The notes below the pieces were generated by a model, which made no database searches, was not told where the DNA came from, and saw only the letters and a program-made list of their open reading frames with translations. Both the position numbers and the translations under genes were made by a program. Below, one piece after another: positions 17,442 to 25,715 of a stretch of 64,000 nucleotides of DNA (positions are counted from its first letter, which is position 1; every line of letters begins with the position of its first letter). This DNA comes from Immundisolibacter sp. (GTDB lineage: Bacteria; Pseudomonadota; Gammaproteobacteria; Immundisolibacterales; Immundisolibacteraceae), in assembly GCF_014359565.1 (NCBI RefSeq), contig NZ_JACIZD010000012.1, forward strand, positions 1 through 64,000, in the 5' to 3' direction.

Positions 17442-18596
17442 ATGACCATGAACAGCGCCGAACACATGGCCGATTACAAGAAACCTGCTTCGTTTGGCGA
17501 CTTGCGCCTGGATGAAGTATTCGGCTACGTTGTTTTCTTTCTGATGATTGCGAGCGTTGCTATAACACCATTTAGATATTTTAATTACTCATTCCCTTTA
17601 GTGGCGGTGCTGGTAATATTGGCCAACCGTCACATGCGTACAACGGAGTTGGCGCGTCCATATCTTGTTGTAGTGTTAGCAGGCATTGCGCTTATTCCTT
17701 TAGCAAACCGTCAGGGAATACAGGACATCTATCTCGTTCTGACCGGCCTGTCGCTAACACTTGTTGGTCATAGGAGATTGTGGTCATGGAACACGATTTT
17801 CTTGGCATCGATTCTCGGGCTGATAACAAACGTCGCTGCGAGGGTCGCATCCGACGGTGCAGGTGCTGTGCTGTCGCATGTCACATTCGATGTGGCGGCG
17901 TCGAAATCCACCTTCGAGTCAGGGTTTTCATATGTGTTTGGATTATTGGCGGTGTGGGCGGCATATACCCGGCGTTGGCGTAGCTTTGCCTTGGCTTTCA
18001 TGTTCGCGCTGCTGACTCTGAAGCGCATTGTGATTTTGGGTATTTTTCTTTGCTTCGTGCTGCAGTTTTTTCCCAGGCCGATGGTGCGAAGCATATTGCA
18101 GCCGCTGCCGATGCTGCTGGCGAATGCCCTGTTCATTGTCTTGATTCTGTCATACGGTTCTGGCAGTTTGAATTTTCTTATTCATGAGCTGACCGGCCAA
18201 AGCGCCGATCAGTTCGGAATGGGCAGGCAAGGATTGTATGGCCATGTGGTGGTTGACATTTTTCGGGATCCCGGGCGGTTCCTGTTGATGGGGATGGGGC
18301 CGGGGCAGGTCTATGATGCCCTGGAGGGAGGCATGGCGTGGGTAGGCAAGGGGAATCTTCATGCCGATACGCTGAAGATTTTTTATGAGTACGGTGGCGT
18401 AGTGTTGACGATGTTCGTATGGGCGCTTTATTCGTCGCGGCGACTGGGTGTCCTGCTGGTTGCTCTTTACACCAATGTTCTTTTGCTGACCGACAACACT
18501 TTGATCTATCCCTTTTATATTTTCTTCGCGACTCTGGTGGCCGCTTCTTTACAGGAATCCGATGATGCCAATGCAACATCCAAGGCTGTCAATTGA
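17442..18596 (+). CDS. Wzy-like polysaccharide polymerase (membrane protein)
   Basis: 384 aa, about ten predicted transmembrane helices with a large loop near residues 240-300 (GQSADQFGMGRQGLYGHVVV). Position between glycosyltransferases, size and topology suit the O-antigen/EPS polymerase, the only candidate in the locus; sequence similarity in this family is always weak. Base composition is clearly lower in GC than the export genes, as often for polymerase genes exchanged between strains. Preceded by AGG at 17431-17433. Confidence 0.65.
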   Translation: MTMNSAEHMADYKKPASFGDLRLDEVFGYVVFFLMIASVAITPFRYFNYSFPLVAVLVILANRHMRTTELARPYLVVVLAGIALIPLANRQGIQDIYLVLTGLSLTLVGHRRLWSWNTIFLASILGLITNVAARVASDGAGAVLSHVTFDVAASKSTFESGFSYVFGLLAVWAAYTRRWRSFALAFMFALLTLKRIVILGIFLCFVLQFFPRPMVRSILQPLPMLLANALFIVLILSYGSGSLNFLIHELTGQSADQFGMGRQGLYGHVVVDIFRDPGRFLLMGMGPGQVYDALEGGMAWVGKGNLHADTLKIFYEYGGVVLTMFVWALYSSRRLGVLLVALYTNVLLLTDNTLIYPFYIFFATLVAASLQESDDANATSKAVN

Positions 18597-19806
18597 GATG
18601 ATCGTGTACAGGCTCGGCGTTGGCTTGCTCATGCTTGCAGGCGCCTCCGTATGCGGCGCGGCGGAAATAGACCAGCTCACGCCGCCGGCCGCGCCGGTAC
18701 CGCCATTCTATTTTGGAATTCACAACCATCGTTTTCACGATCAGGCCATGCGTCCGATGATCGACTTCGGCACGTGGCGATTATGGGGTGCCGGAGTGGA
18801 GTGGACTCTGCTTCAACCAAAGGAAAATGAGTGGAATTTCAGGCGGCTCGACTTTGCTCTGTCGGTGGCCAATTCATCTGATTACGACGTTTTGCTGACG
18901 TTTGGCCGCACGCCTCGCTGGGCCTCGGCACAGCCGGATAGGCGCTCTTTTTACGGGCCAGGGGAGGCCGCGCCGCCGCGCAACATGAACGATTTCGCCA
19001 GGTTCGTTCGGCGGGTGGCGAGCCGCTACAAAGGCAGGATCAAGTCGTATGAAGTATGGAACGAGCCGGCATCGAGCGGGTTTTTTTCCGGTACGGTAGA
19101 GCAAATGGTCGAAATGACGCGAATCGTCGACCAAGAAGTCGCGCGCGCGGACCCAACGGCACGCATTGTTTGTCCATCCCCGGCAAAATACGAGAGCCTG
19201 AACTGGTTTGGCCGCTTCGTAGCGGCTGGTGGTGCCAATTACTGCGACATCATCGGATATCATTTTTATACGGACAGCGAATTTCCCGAAGAAAGATTGA
19301 ACCTTATCAGGAAGGTATTCGATGTGCTCAAAGCGCATGATCTGACCACGAAGCCTGTCTGGGATACGGAATCGGGGCTGAGCATAGGCAATAAAAATGC
19401 AGACTCTCCCGCAGCCTCGGCGCGCGGTCATATCGCGCGCTGGTTGATTCTGACGTGGGCGAGCGGGGTCGAGCGTTTTTATTGGTACGCGTGGGATCAC
19501 GATCGCCTGGGTTTTGTAAATCCTTCAGGCGATATGCGCGAGCCCGAATTGGCGGCCTACCAAATTGTCCAGAAATGGATGCTGGGTAGCAGTTTTCAGG
19601 AGTGCGCGCGAGTCGATCAGCGTTGGAACTGCCATCTGACGTTGAAAAACGGCAAGTCCGCCATACTTTTCTGGACTCAGGATAACTCGAAACAAGCCGT
19701 TGATGTTACGCCTCCCGTGTGGCTTGAAGATTTGCATGGTTTTGCAGGAAGTATTCAAGGAGGTTTAGTGTCGATTACTGGCGATCCTGTGTTGGTTGTT
19801 CAGTGA
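18562..19806 (+). CDS. Secreted GH39-like glycoside hydrolase
   Basis: 414 aa. Signal peptide (VYRLGVGLLMLAGASVCGAA) and a clan GH-A TIM barrel. Catalytic acid/base Glu168 in YEVWNEPAS and probable nucleophile Glu270 in KPVWDTESG are both present. Such hydrolases in EPS loci trim or release the polymer in the periplasm. Start 18562 is preferred because AGGA at 18553-18556 is well placed; ATG 18598 would give a shorter signal peptide. It overlaps the polymerase gene by 35 bases. Its last 48 bases recur at 21196-21243. Confidence 0.8.
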   Translation: MMPMQHPRLSIEMIVYRLGVGLLMLAGASVCGAAEIDQLTPPAAPVPPFYFGIHNHRFHDQAMRPMIDFGTWRLWGAGVEWTLLQPKENEWNFRRLDFALSVANSSDYDVLLTFGRTPRWASAQPDRRSFYGPGEAAPPRNMNDFARFVRRVASRYKGRIKSYEVWNEPASSGFFSGTVEQMVEMTRIVDQEVARADPTARIVCPSPAKYESLNWFGRFVAAGGANYCDIIGYHFYTDSEFPEERLNLIRKVFDVLKAHDLTTKPVWDTESGLSIGNKNADSPAASARGHIARWLILTWASGVERFYWYAWDHDRLGFVNPSGDMREPELAAYQIVQKWMLGSSFQECARVDQRWNCHLTLKNGKSAILFWTQDNSKQAVDVTPPVWLEDLHGFAGSIQGGLVSITGDPVLVVQ

Positions 19807-20029
19807 AATTAATTGTTCCCCAAGGCGACGCGCAGGTGCGCCGTTCGAGGGCATGGTGCGCCCAGAACAGGAACAGCCTGGAAAATCGGAGCGAATCAGC
19901 TTTGAATGAGTGGAATCGTGCCAAAAATCGCTCTTCATGAAGTAAAATATGGGGTAGGCTACGCTTCGTGCAGAGGTTCCCTAGATATACATTTGGCAAG
20001 GTGTATATCGCACGTTCGCTGAGGAAAAT
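19807..20029. other. AT-rich intergenic gap
   Basis: 223 bp of lower GC than average. I see no gene, terminator or repeat here; the AT-rich stretch 19935-20015 could carry the promoter of the downstream methyltransferase gene, but no clear boxes stand out. Confidence 0.35.
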
Positions 20030-20725
20030 ATGAATATCCACGCAATACACGCCCAAATCTTCAAAGTGTGGCGACAGAAGAGAATGGTCAAGTTTGAAGC
20101 CATCATACAACCGCGGGCCGAGGATTTGGTGCTAGACGTTGGTGGCTATCCGGGAACTTGGACGACAAGGCCCCAACTTGCGAAGAGAATTGATTGCCTG
20201 AACCTTCATAAAGTGGAATTCGATGGAGGCCGATACCCGAAACATCACATCACAACATCAGTTGGAGACGGATGCTCTCTCACATACGATAAAAACTCCT
20301 ACGACATATTGTTTTCTAATTCGGTTATCGAACACGTCGGGGATTGGGAAAAACAAAAGGCATTTGCTCGGGAGGTGAGACGAGTTGGAAAAAGGCTATG
20401 GATACAAACCCCCGCGATTGAGTGCCCAATCGAACCTCACTTTTTAGCGCTGTTCGTTCATTGGCTACCCGTTTTTGTCCGGCGACGACTTTTGAGATGG
20501 TTAACTCCTTGGGGATGGATTCAAAGGCCTTCGCAGGAAAAGATTGACGAGACGATTGCTTTTACCCGGCTACTCAGCAAGAAGCAGGTTAAGGAACTGT
20601 TTCCAGATTGCGTGGTCGTCACGGAGAGGTTGCTGTGGGTAATTCCAAAATCCTACATCGCTTACCGAATCAACAGCGAACAAGCGGATGCAGTCAACGC
20701 GCTACCGCGCGTGACTGATCCATGA
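20030..20725 (+). CDS. SAM-dependent methyltransferase (class I)
   Basis: 231 aa. VLDVGGYPGTWTTRP is the SAM-binding glycine motif, VGDGCSLTYDKNSYDILFSN the acidic and post-II motifs, and SVIEHVGDWEKQ the methyltransferase-11 signature. Likely methylates a sugar or lipid-linked glycan. GC is much lower than neighbouring genes and rare codons are frequent, suggesting recent transfer. Confidence 0.8.
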   Translation: MNIHAIHAQIFKVWRQKRMVKFEAIIQPRAEDLVLDVGGYPGTWTTRPQLAKRIDCLNLHKVEFDGGRYPKHHITTSVGDGCSLTYDKNSYDILFSNSVIEHVGDWEKQKAFAREVRRVGKRLWIQTPAIECPIEPHFLALFVHWLPVFVRRRLLRWLTPWGWIQRPSQEKIDETIAFTRLLSKKQVKELFPDCVVVTERLLWVIPKSYIAYRINSEQADAVNALPRVTDP

Positions 20726-20793
20726 CGTTCTGGAACCCCTGCATGAATCCTCTTCGTTGATAAAATTCTAACTCCGCACTTCGAGTCACCGCC

Positions 20794-21177
20794 ATGCATG
20801 CATCCGGGCAACTGAGTTTCAGCGACGCCGAGTTTGACGGCAAGAAAAAAGTCACCCGTCGCGAGCGTTTGCTGGGCCAACTGGAATCGCTTTTGCCTTG
20901 GCCGGACCTCATCGCGCTGATCGAGCCGCATTACCCCAACAGCGGACGCCCCGGCCAGCAGCCGCTGCCCTTGGCGAGCATGCTGCGCGTGCATGTTGCG
21001 CAGATCGCTTACAACTGCTGCGACCCGGGCATGGAAGACGCGCTGTACGAGGTGGCCAGCCTGCGCCGGTTTTTTCGCGTCGAACTGGCCGGCGTGCCGG
21101 ACGAGAGCACCCTTTTGCGCTTTCGCCGCACGCTGGAAGAAGACGGCCTGGGCCGGCCGTGTTTGCCGCGATCAACT
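20794..21177 (+). pseudogene. IS5-family transposase, 5' fragment
   Basis: The first about 128 codons of an IS5-type transposase: [40 protein letters not shown] and [19 protein letters not shown] are family motifs. The DDE catalytic domain is missing. At about 21178 the frame passes into a sequence nearly identical to the end of the GH39-like gene. Not functional by itself. Confidence 0.85.
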
Positions 21178-21243
21178 GGCGCTTGGGCGATTCAAGGAAG
21201 TTCAGTGTCGATTACTGGCGATCCTTTCTTGGTTGTTCAGTGA
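21178..21243 (+). pseudogene. Second copy of the GH39-like gene tail
   Basis: The codons for [15 protein letters not shown] and the following CAGTGAAAT match GGLVSITGDPVLVVQ and its stop at 19762-19806 almost base for base. They are fused in frame to the IS5 fragment. This shows that another copy of the hydrolase gene (or its 3' end) once lay here and was removed by the insertion sequence. Confidence 0.7.
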
Positions 21244-21244
21244 A

Positions 21245-21754
21245 ATGATTTATTGCTTTCAGGACTGGCCGGCCAATAGCGGTAATGTAAAGGGTAGGTT
21301 GGTGCTGGTTTTTTTTCGCATTGCACAGCTTATTCGACGCGCGCCTAAGCCGATTATGATTATGGGGCTTCCGGTGCTTGTGCTTTACCGAATTGGGGTG
21401 GAATGGCTGCTTGGAATCGAGTTGCCATGGGGGCTTCAAGTCGGTGCAGGCTTGCGCTTGTTTCATGGAATGGGCCTCGTTATAAATGACAAAACCGTGA
21501 TTGGATCTAATGTCGTGTTGAGACATAACACCACTATTGGTGTAAAGGAGACGCTTCCATTTGGCACGAGGGCTTCCCCAACGATTGGCGACAACGTCGA
21601 TATCGGGGCCAACGTGGTTATTGTGGGTCCCATCAAAGTGGGCAGTGGAGCGCGTATCGGCGCTGGTGCTGTGGTTGTGAAGGACGTACCGGAGGGCGCA
21701 ACGGTCGTCGGAAATCCAGCACGTGTGGTCGTTATCGACGGTGTTGACAGGTAA
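21245..21754 (+). CDS. Left-handed beta-helix acyltransferase (CysE/WcaF-like)
   Basis: 169 aa. Hexapeptide repeats fill the C-terminal half ([20 protein letters not shown], then [19 protein letters not shown] and GNPARVV), after an N-terminal part like serine acetyltransferases. In EPS loci such enzymes O-acetylate a sugar. ATG 21245 lies just after the remnant hydrolase stop. Substrate is unknown; a role in cysteine synthesis is unlikely here. Confidence 0.82.
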   Translation: MIYCFQDWPANSGNVKGRLVLVFFRIAQLIRRAPKPIMIMGLPVLVLYRIGVEWLLGIELPWGLQVGAGLRLFHGMGLVINDKTVIGSNVVLRHNTTIGVKETLPFGTRASPTIGDNVDIGANVVIVGPIKVGSGARIGAGAVVVKDVPEGATVVGNPARVVVIDGVDR

Positions 21755-21757
21755 TAA

Positions 21758-22900
21758 ATGAATAAGCGAGTTGTTGTGGTTCAGCGCCGCATGACACATT
21801 ATCGTGTCGCTTTTTTTGAAAGCCTGCGTGCTGAGCTGGAGCTACGCAATCTGGAGCTGGTTCTTGGCTATGGCGAAGGTACGCCCAAAGAAAGCCGCAA
21901 AAATGACGGAGCGGAAGTTTCCTGGGGGCAAAAGCTGCCCACCCGATATTTTGCAGGCGGCCGCATTTGTTATCAGCCTGTTAAAGGACTGCTCAGCGGC
22001 GCGGCTATGTTGGTGGTGGCCCTTGAGAATAAGTTGATTTGCAATCTCTGGCATCAATTCTGGCCCACGCCTTACCAGGTTGGCTTATGGGGGCATGGCG
22101 CCAACCTGCAAGGCCGGGCGGATTCATGGCGCGAAAAGTTCAAGACCCATGTGGCGCGGCGTGCGGATTGGTGGTTTGGTTACACGGAACTTAGCCGCCC
22201 GCTGATAGCACGTACCGGTTTTCCCGATGCACGGATTACGGTGATCAACAATTCGATAGATACCAGACAAATGCGGGCGCAGTTCGAAGCAGTCGACGCG
22301 CTGGCTATTGCCGAATGGCGGCGGACGCAGGGTATTCAAACCGGACCTATCGGTATGTTTCTGGGGTCACTTTATGAGGAAAAAAGAATTGATTTTCTGT
22401 TGCAGGCGGCAACCGAGGTGCGTGCCCGTGTCCCCGATTTTGAACTCGTTGTGGTCGGTGCGGGGCCACAACGTGCGCTGGTGGAGAGTTTTTGCGGGGC
22501 CAATTCCTGGGCGCATTATGTCGGCATGCTCAAAGACATGGACAAGGTCACCGCCCTTGCCTCGGCGACGGTGATGCTCAACCCCGGCTTGGTGGGGCTG
22601 GGTATTCTGGATTCGTTCGTGTGTGAGGTGCCGATGCTGACCACGGACTGCGGCATACACAGCCCGGAGATCGCCTATCTGCAATCCGGCGTAAACGGTG
22701 TCATGACTGAAAATACCTTGCCGGATTATGTACAAGGTGTCGTGTCACTTCTGGAAGACTCGGCGCGGCGCGACAGGGTCAAGGCCGGTTGCAAGGCGAG
22801 TGCCACGGAGTACACGGTTGAAAACATGGCGCGCAATTTTGCCGAGGGCGTCGAGCGTTGCCTGAATAGCAATGGGTGTGGCCGAAGAATGCGGCCATGA
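21758..22900 (+). CDS. Family 4 glycosyltransferase
   Basis: 380 aa. MNKRVVVVQRRMTHYRVAFF is a typical GT4 start of the group acting on EPS repeat units; the C-terminal nucleotide-binding domain has GMFLGSLYEEKRIDFLLQA and LELVVVGAG-like FELVVVGAGPQ; the donor site is LNPGLVGLGILDSFVCEVPM. Starts 3 bases after the acyltransferase and overlaps the next gene by 4 bases, so these genes form one transcription unit. Confidence 0.87.
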   Translation: MNKRVVVVQRRMTHYRVAFFESLRAELELRNLELVLGYGEGTPKESRKNDGAEVSWGQKLPTRYFAGGRICYQPVKGLLSGAAMLVVALENKLICNLWHQFWPTPYQVGLWGHGANLQGRADSWREKFKTHVARRADWWFGYTELSRPLIARTGFPDARITVINNSIDTRQMRAQFEAVDALAIAEWRRTQGIQTGPIGMFLGSLYEEKRIDFLLQAATEVRARVPDFELVVVGAGPQRALVESFCGANSWAHYVGMLKDMDKVTALASATVMLNPGLVGLGILDSFVCEVPMLTTDCGIHSPEIAYLQSGVNGVMTENTLPDYVQGVVSLLEDSARRDRVKAGCKASATEYTVENMARNFAEGVERCLNSNGCGRRMRP

Positions 22901-24072
22901 GGGTACTGCTGGCGCACAACGCCTACCAGCACCGCGGCGGCGAGGACTCGGTGGTGGAGTCGGAGCTGGCGCTGCTGCGCTCGCACGGCCATGTGGTGGA
23001 AACCTTTTTCCGCAGCAATGACGACGTGGCCGGGATGCCTACGTTGTCGCTGGCGCGCCAGACGTTGTGGTCCGGTCGTACCTCCCGTGATCTGGCGGTG
23101 CTGGTGCGCCGCTTTCAGCCGGATCTGATCCATGCCCACAACACCTTTCCGCTGATTTCGCCCTCGCTTTATTGGGCGGCGGCGCGCGCCGGGGTGCCGG
23201 TGGTGCAGACGCTGCACAACTTTCGGCTGATGTGTCTGAATGCCCTGTTCCTGCGCCAGGGCCGGGTGTGCGAGGACTGCATGGGACATCTGCCCTGGCG
23301 GGGCGTGGCGCGCGGGTGCTATCGGGACTCGCGCGCGGCGTCGGGCGTGTTGGCTGGGATGTTGACGCTGCACCGGGGGCTGGGGACGTATCGGCACAAG
23401 GTGGCGCGCTATATCGCGCTGAACGAGTTTTGCCGGGGCAAGTTCATCGAGGGCGGTTTGCCGGCTGAGCGGGTGGTGGTGAAGCCGAATTTCGTTGATT
23501 GGGCTGAAACGCAGTCTCACACCGACCCTCTCCCGGAGGGGGACGGAGAAAGACAAGGTTTGCTGTGCGTGGGGCGGCTGTCGACTGAAAAGGGCGTTGC
23601 GGTGCTGGTCGGGGCCATGGCGCTGTCGCCCAGTGCGCAACTGCGGGTGGCGGGCGAGGGTCCGCAAGCCGGGTTGCTGGACGGCGTGGCGGGTGTGACG
23701 CGGCTTGGCAGTCTGCCGGGCGAGGCGGTACGGCAGGAAATGCACCGGGCGCAGGCGCTGGTGATGCCGAGCATCTGGTACGAGAACTTTCCGCGCACGA
23801 TTGTGGAGGCGTTTGCGTGTGGCCTGCCGGTGATCGCCAGCCGCATCGGCGCGCTGGCGGACATTGTTCGCGACGGTCAGACCGGCCTGCTGTTCGAGCC
23901 GGGCAACGCGCGCGATCTGGCCGACCGGGTGGCGTGGGCGCGGGCAAATCCGCAGCGGATGGCGGCGATGGGGGCCGCGGCGCGCGCGCAGTACGAGGCC
24001 GAGTTTTCGCCGGAGGTGAATTACCGGCGGTTGATGGAGATTTATGAGGGGGTGATGGCGGAGGGGCGATGA
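22897..24072 (+). CDS. Family 4 glycosyltransferase
   Basis: 391 aa GT-B enzyme. MRVLLAHNAYQHRGGEDSV and VQTLHNFRLMCLNALFLR mark the N-terminal domain; LLCVGRLSTEKGVAVLVGAM and YENFPRTIVEAFACGLPVIA give the C-terminal domain with an intact E-x7-E. An unusual insert, SHTDPLPEGDGERQ (23516-23557), lies in the interdomain region and comes from a palindromic CTCTCCCGGAGGGGG element in frame. Last gene of the EPS run; a REP element follows its stop. Confidence 0.87.
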   Translation: MRVLLAHNAYQHRGGEDSVVESELALLRSHGHVVETFFRSNDDVAGMPTLSLARQTLWSGRTSRDLAVLVRRFQPDLIHAHNTFPLISPSLYWAAARAGVPVVQTLHNFRLMCLNALFLRQGRVCEDCMGHLPWRGVARGCYRDSRAASGVLAGMLTLHRGLGTYRHKVARYIALNEFCRGKFIEGGLPAERVVVKPNFVDWAETQSHTDPLPEGDGERQGLLCVGRLSTEKGVAVLVGAMALSPSAQLRVAGEGPQAGLLDGVAGVTRLGSLPGEAVRQEMHRAQALVMPSIWYENFPRTIVEAFACGLPVIASRIGALADIVRDGQTGLLFEPGNARDLADRVAWARANPQRMAAMGAAARAQYEAEFSPEVNYRRLMEIYEGVMAEGR

Positions 24073-24082
24073 AAACTGGACA

Positions 24083-24321
24083 AGCCCTTGGGAGTGGGAG
24101 GCCCGCCCTCGGGCCGAATCTTCACTCAAGATTCAAGATTCAAGATTCAAGATTCAAGATTCAAGATTTTGCCTTGGTTGAATGCGAGGGCGGGGGGGGT
24201 TGGATAGTTGGATTATGGGTCGAGCGGCGATTACAACTGGACAACTCCGTGGGAGGCCCGCCCTCGGGCCGAATCTTCGGGTGTGGGGATCGGGCTTTGG
24301 ATTCGCGGCGGGGGCGCCGCT
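24083..24321. repeat. REP-like units interrupted by IS110, with a heptamer repeat
   Basis: Arms GTGGGAGG...GGCCGAATCTTC occur at about 24094-24122 and 24250-24280, then the opposite arm GGATTCGCGGCGGGGGCGCC ends at 24319. Between them lies the heptamer tract (24126-24167). The last unit stops at GCGCCGCT (24314-24321), where the IS110 element begins; its other half resumes at 25503. Confidence 0.85.
24126..24167. repeat. Six perfect tandem copies of TCAAGAT
   Basis: Six uninterrupted copies of the heptamer TCAAGAT, followed by TTT. It lies in non-coding sequence between two REP arms, after the last glycosyltransferase. A length-variable tract by nature; no gene spans it. Confidence 0.95.
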
Positions 24322-24329
24322 TGTATGTT

Positions 24330-24512
24330 TGGTCTTGGCAAGTCAAAAAGGGCTTGCCGGGGCGGAGGGACCAGCGCCGCATCTGGCCGCAGGCACAGAC
24401 CGTGGGAGAGCTCGTCCCGCCCCTCACCTTCAGGCGCCCATATGGAATCTATCGGCAGCGACCGACGATTAAAGGCAAGCCAGCGCAACGGTGAGCTCCC
24501 GGCAAGCACGAC
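24330..24512 (+). ncRNA. Predicted bridge RNA of the IS110 element
   Basis: Position matches the IS621 bridge RNA, upstream of the recombinase. A 5' hairpin pairs GGCAAG (24337-24342) with CTTGCC (24353-24358). A following loop is closed by GGC...GGGA (24361-24370) with TCCC-GCC (24415-24421). Within it, GCGCCGC (24374-24380) equals the left target top strand and CCGTGGGAG (24400-24408) is the exact complement of the right target CTCCCACGG. Further on, GGAATCT (24444-24450) matches the element's own right end GAATCT (25499-25504), as a left donor guide should; GGCAAG at 24474-24479 is a weaker right donor guide candidate. Ends are approximate and expression is not shown. Confidence 0.65.
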
Positions 24513-24530
24513 ACACGCTAACCGGGAGAG

Positions 24531-25487
24531 ATGACGATGGCAATGGCAGTCGAGACGCTACAACTGGGGGTTGATGTGGCCAAGGCCGAGCTGGTGCTCT
24601 GCCAAGGCTGGGATGAGCAGCTGGTGACGCTGGTCAACGAGCGGCGCGCGATCCGCTCCTATCTGAAGCACCTGTCGGGGCCGACGGCGCTGGCAGTGGA
24701 GGCGACCAACCGGTTCCATCTGGCACTGGTCGAGGAGGCACAGGCGCTGGGCCACACGGTGTATGTGGTCGACGGCTACCGACTCAACGCCTACCGCAAG
24801 AGCATTGGCGGCCGGGCCAAGACCGACGCAAGCGATGCCCGGCTTCTGCTGCGCTATCTGCGCCATGAGCAGACCTCGCTGCGGCCGTGGAGCCCGCCGC
24901 CGGCCGGCTACAACCGCCTGATCCGGCTACTGCGCCGGCGCGCCAGCCTGATCCAGGCCAAGGTGGCGCTGACCCAAAGCCTCCAGGAGCTGCCCGAGCT
25001 CAAGGCCGCCGTGCGCAGCCTGCTGCGCCAGTTCGCCCGGCTCGACCTGTTGATCCAGACGCGGCTGCGCCAGGCACTGGCCGAGCATGGCTGGGCGGCG
25101 GATGCCCAGCGCTGCCAGGCGATCGAGGGCATCGGCCCGCTCACCGCCGCCGGCCTGGTCACCGTCTTCCGCCGCGGCGCCTTCCACAGCAGCGATGCCT
25201 TTATCGCCTTCTTGGGACTCGACGTGCGCGTGCGCGATTCCGGCCAATTCACTGGCCGGCGCAAGCTCACCAAACAGGGCGATCCGGAGCTGCGCCGGCT
25301 GCTCCACAACGCAGCCATGGCCGCCTGCCGCTGCGCTACCTGGCAGCCGTTCTACCAGCGCTACCGAAACCGCGGCCTGAGCACCACCCAGTGCCTGGTC
25401 ATCCTGGCCCGCAAGCTCGCCCGTATCGCCTTCGCGCTCCTCAAAAACCAGTCGACCTATCAGCCCAACTCCACCCCGATGCCTTGA
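24531..25487 (+). CDS. IS110-family transposase (DEDD recombinase)
   Basis: 318 aa. The N-terminal RuvC-like domain has LGVDVAKAEL (Asp15), AVEATNRFH and the KTDASDARLLLRYL motif (Asp102, Asp105); a coiled region follows, then the C-terminal Tnp domain with IEGIGPLTAAGL and DSGQFTGRRKLTKQGDPEL. Ser237 in DSGQF is the probable catalytic serine. With a bridge RNA it would recombine donor and target at the CT dinucleotide. The frame is intact, so the element may be active. ATG 24537 has better spacing from the GGGAG at 24524 than ATG 24531. Confidence 0.92.
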   Translation: MTMAMAVETLQLGVDVAKAELVLCQGWDEQLVTLVNERRAIRSYLKHLSGPTALAVEATNRFHLALVEEAQALGHTVYVVDGYRLNAYRKSIGGRAKTDASDARLLLRYLRHEQTSLRPWSPPPAGYNRLIRLLRRRASLIQAKVALTQSLQELPELKAAVRSLLRQFARLDLLIQTRLRQALAEHGWAADAQRCQAIEGIGPLTAAGLVTVFRRGAFHSSDAFIAFLGLDVRVRDSGQFTGRRKLTKQGDPELRRLLHNAAMAACRCATWQPFYQRYRNRGLSTTQCLVILARKLARIAFALLKNQSTYQPNSTPMP

Positions 25488-25502
25488 CCTCGAACATAGA
25501 AT

Positions 25503-25715
25503 CTCCCACGGGGGCTTCCACAGGGGGTTTTTTCTGTGGGAGGGCCATGTCGCGCTGCGCGCTCCTCGCAACGACGGTGTGGGACGTTGTACGTCGGCGG
25601 GCAGGGCGCGCTGCGCCGCGCAGCACCAACACCCCGTTCGCAACAAAAACCGCCGTCGTCCTGAGGAGCGCAGCGACGTGAGGGCCTTGTCTTTCCGGCT
25701 GTTGCGCCCTCTGGC
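25503..25715. repeat. REP half-unit plus two dispersed repeat families
   Basis: The right half of the REP unit split by IS110 covers about 25503-25545. A 28-bp sequence at 25550-25577 recurs exactly at 26553-26580. A second family (CGTCGTCCTGAGGAGCGCAG onward, 25654-25683) recurs at 26446 and, inverted, at 27483. No gene is seen in this gap. Confidence 0.8.

Larger units (their letters stand above)
24322..25504 (+). mobile_element. Complete IS110-family insertion sequence in a REP unit
   Basis: Joining the left flank (ending GCGCCGCT at 24321) to the right flank (starting CTCCCACGGGGG at 25503) recreates an uninterrupted REP unit like those at 27541. CT is shared by both junctions, so the element is about 1183 bp with a CT core, no target duplication beyond it and no terminal inverted repeats, as known for IS110 elements such as IS621. 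It holds a long non-coding left end (24322-24530) and one transposase gene. Confidence 0.85.
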
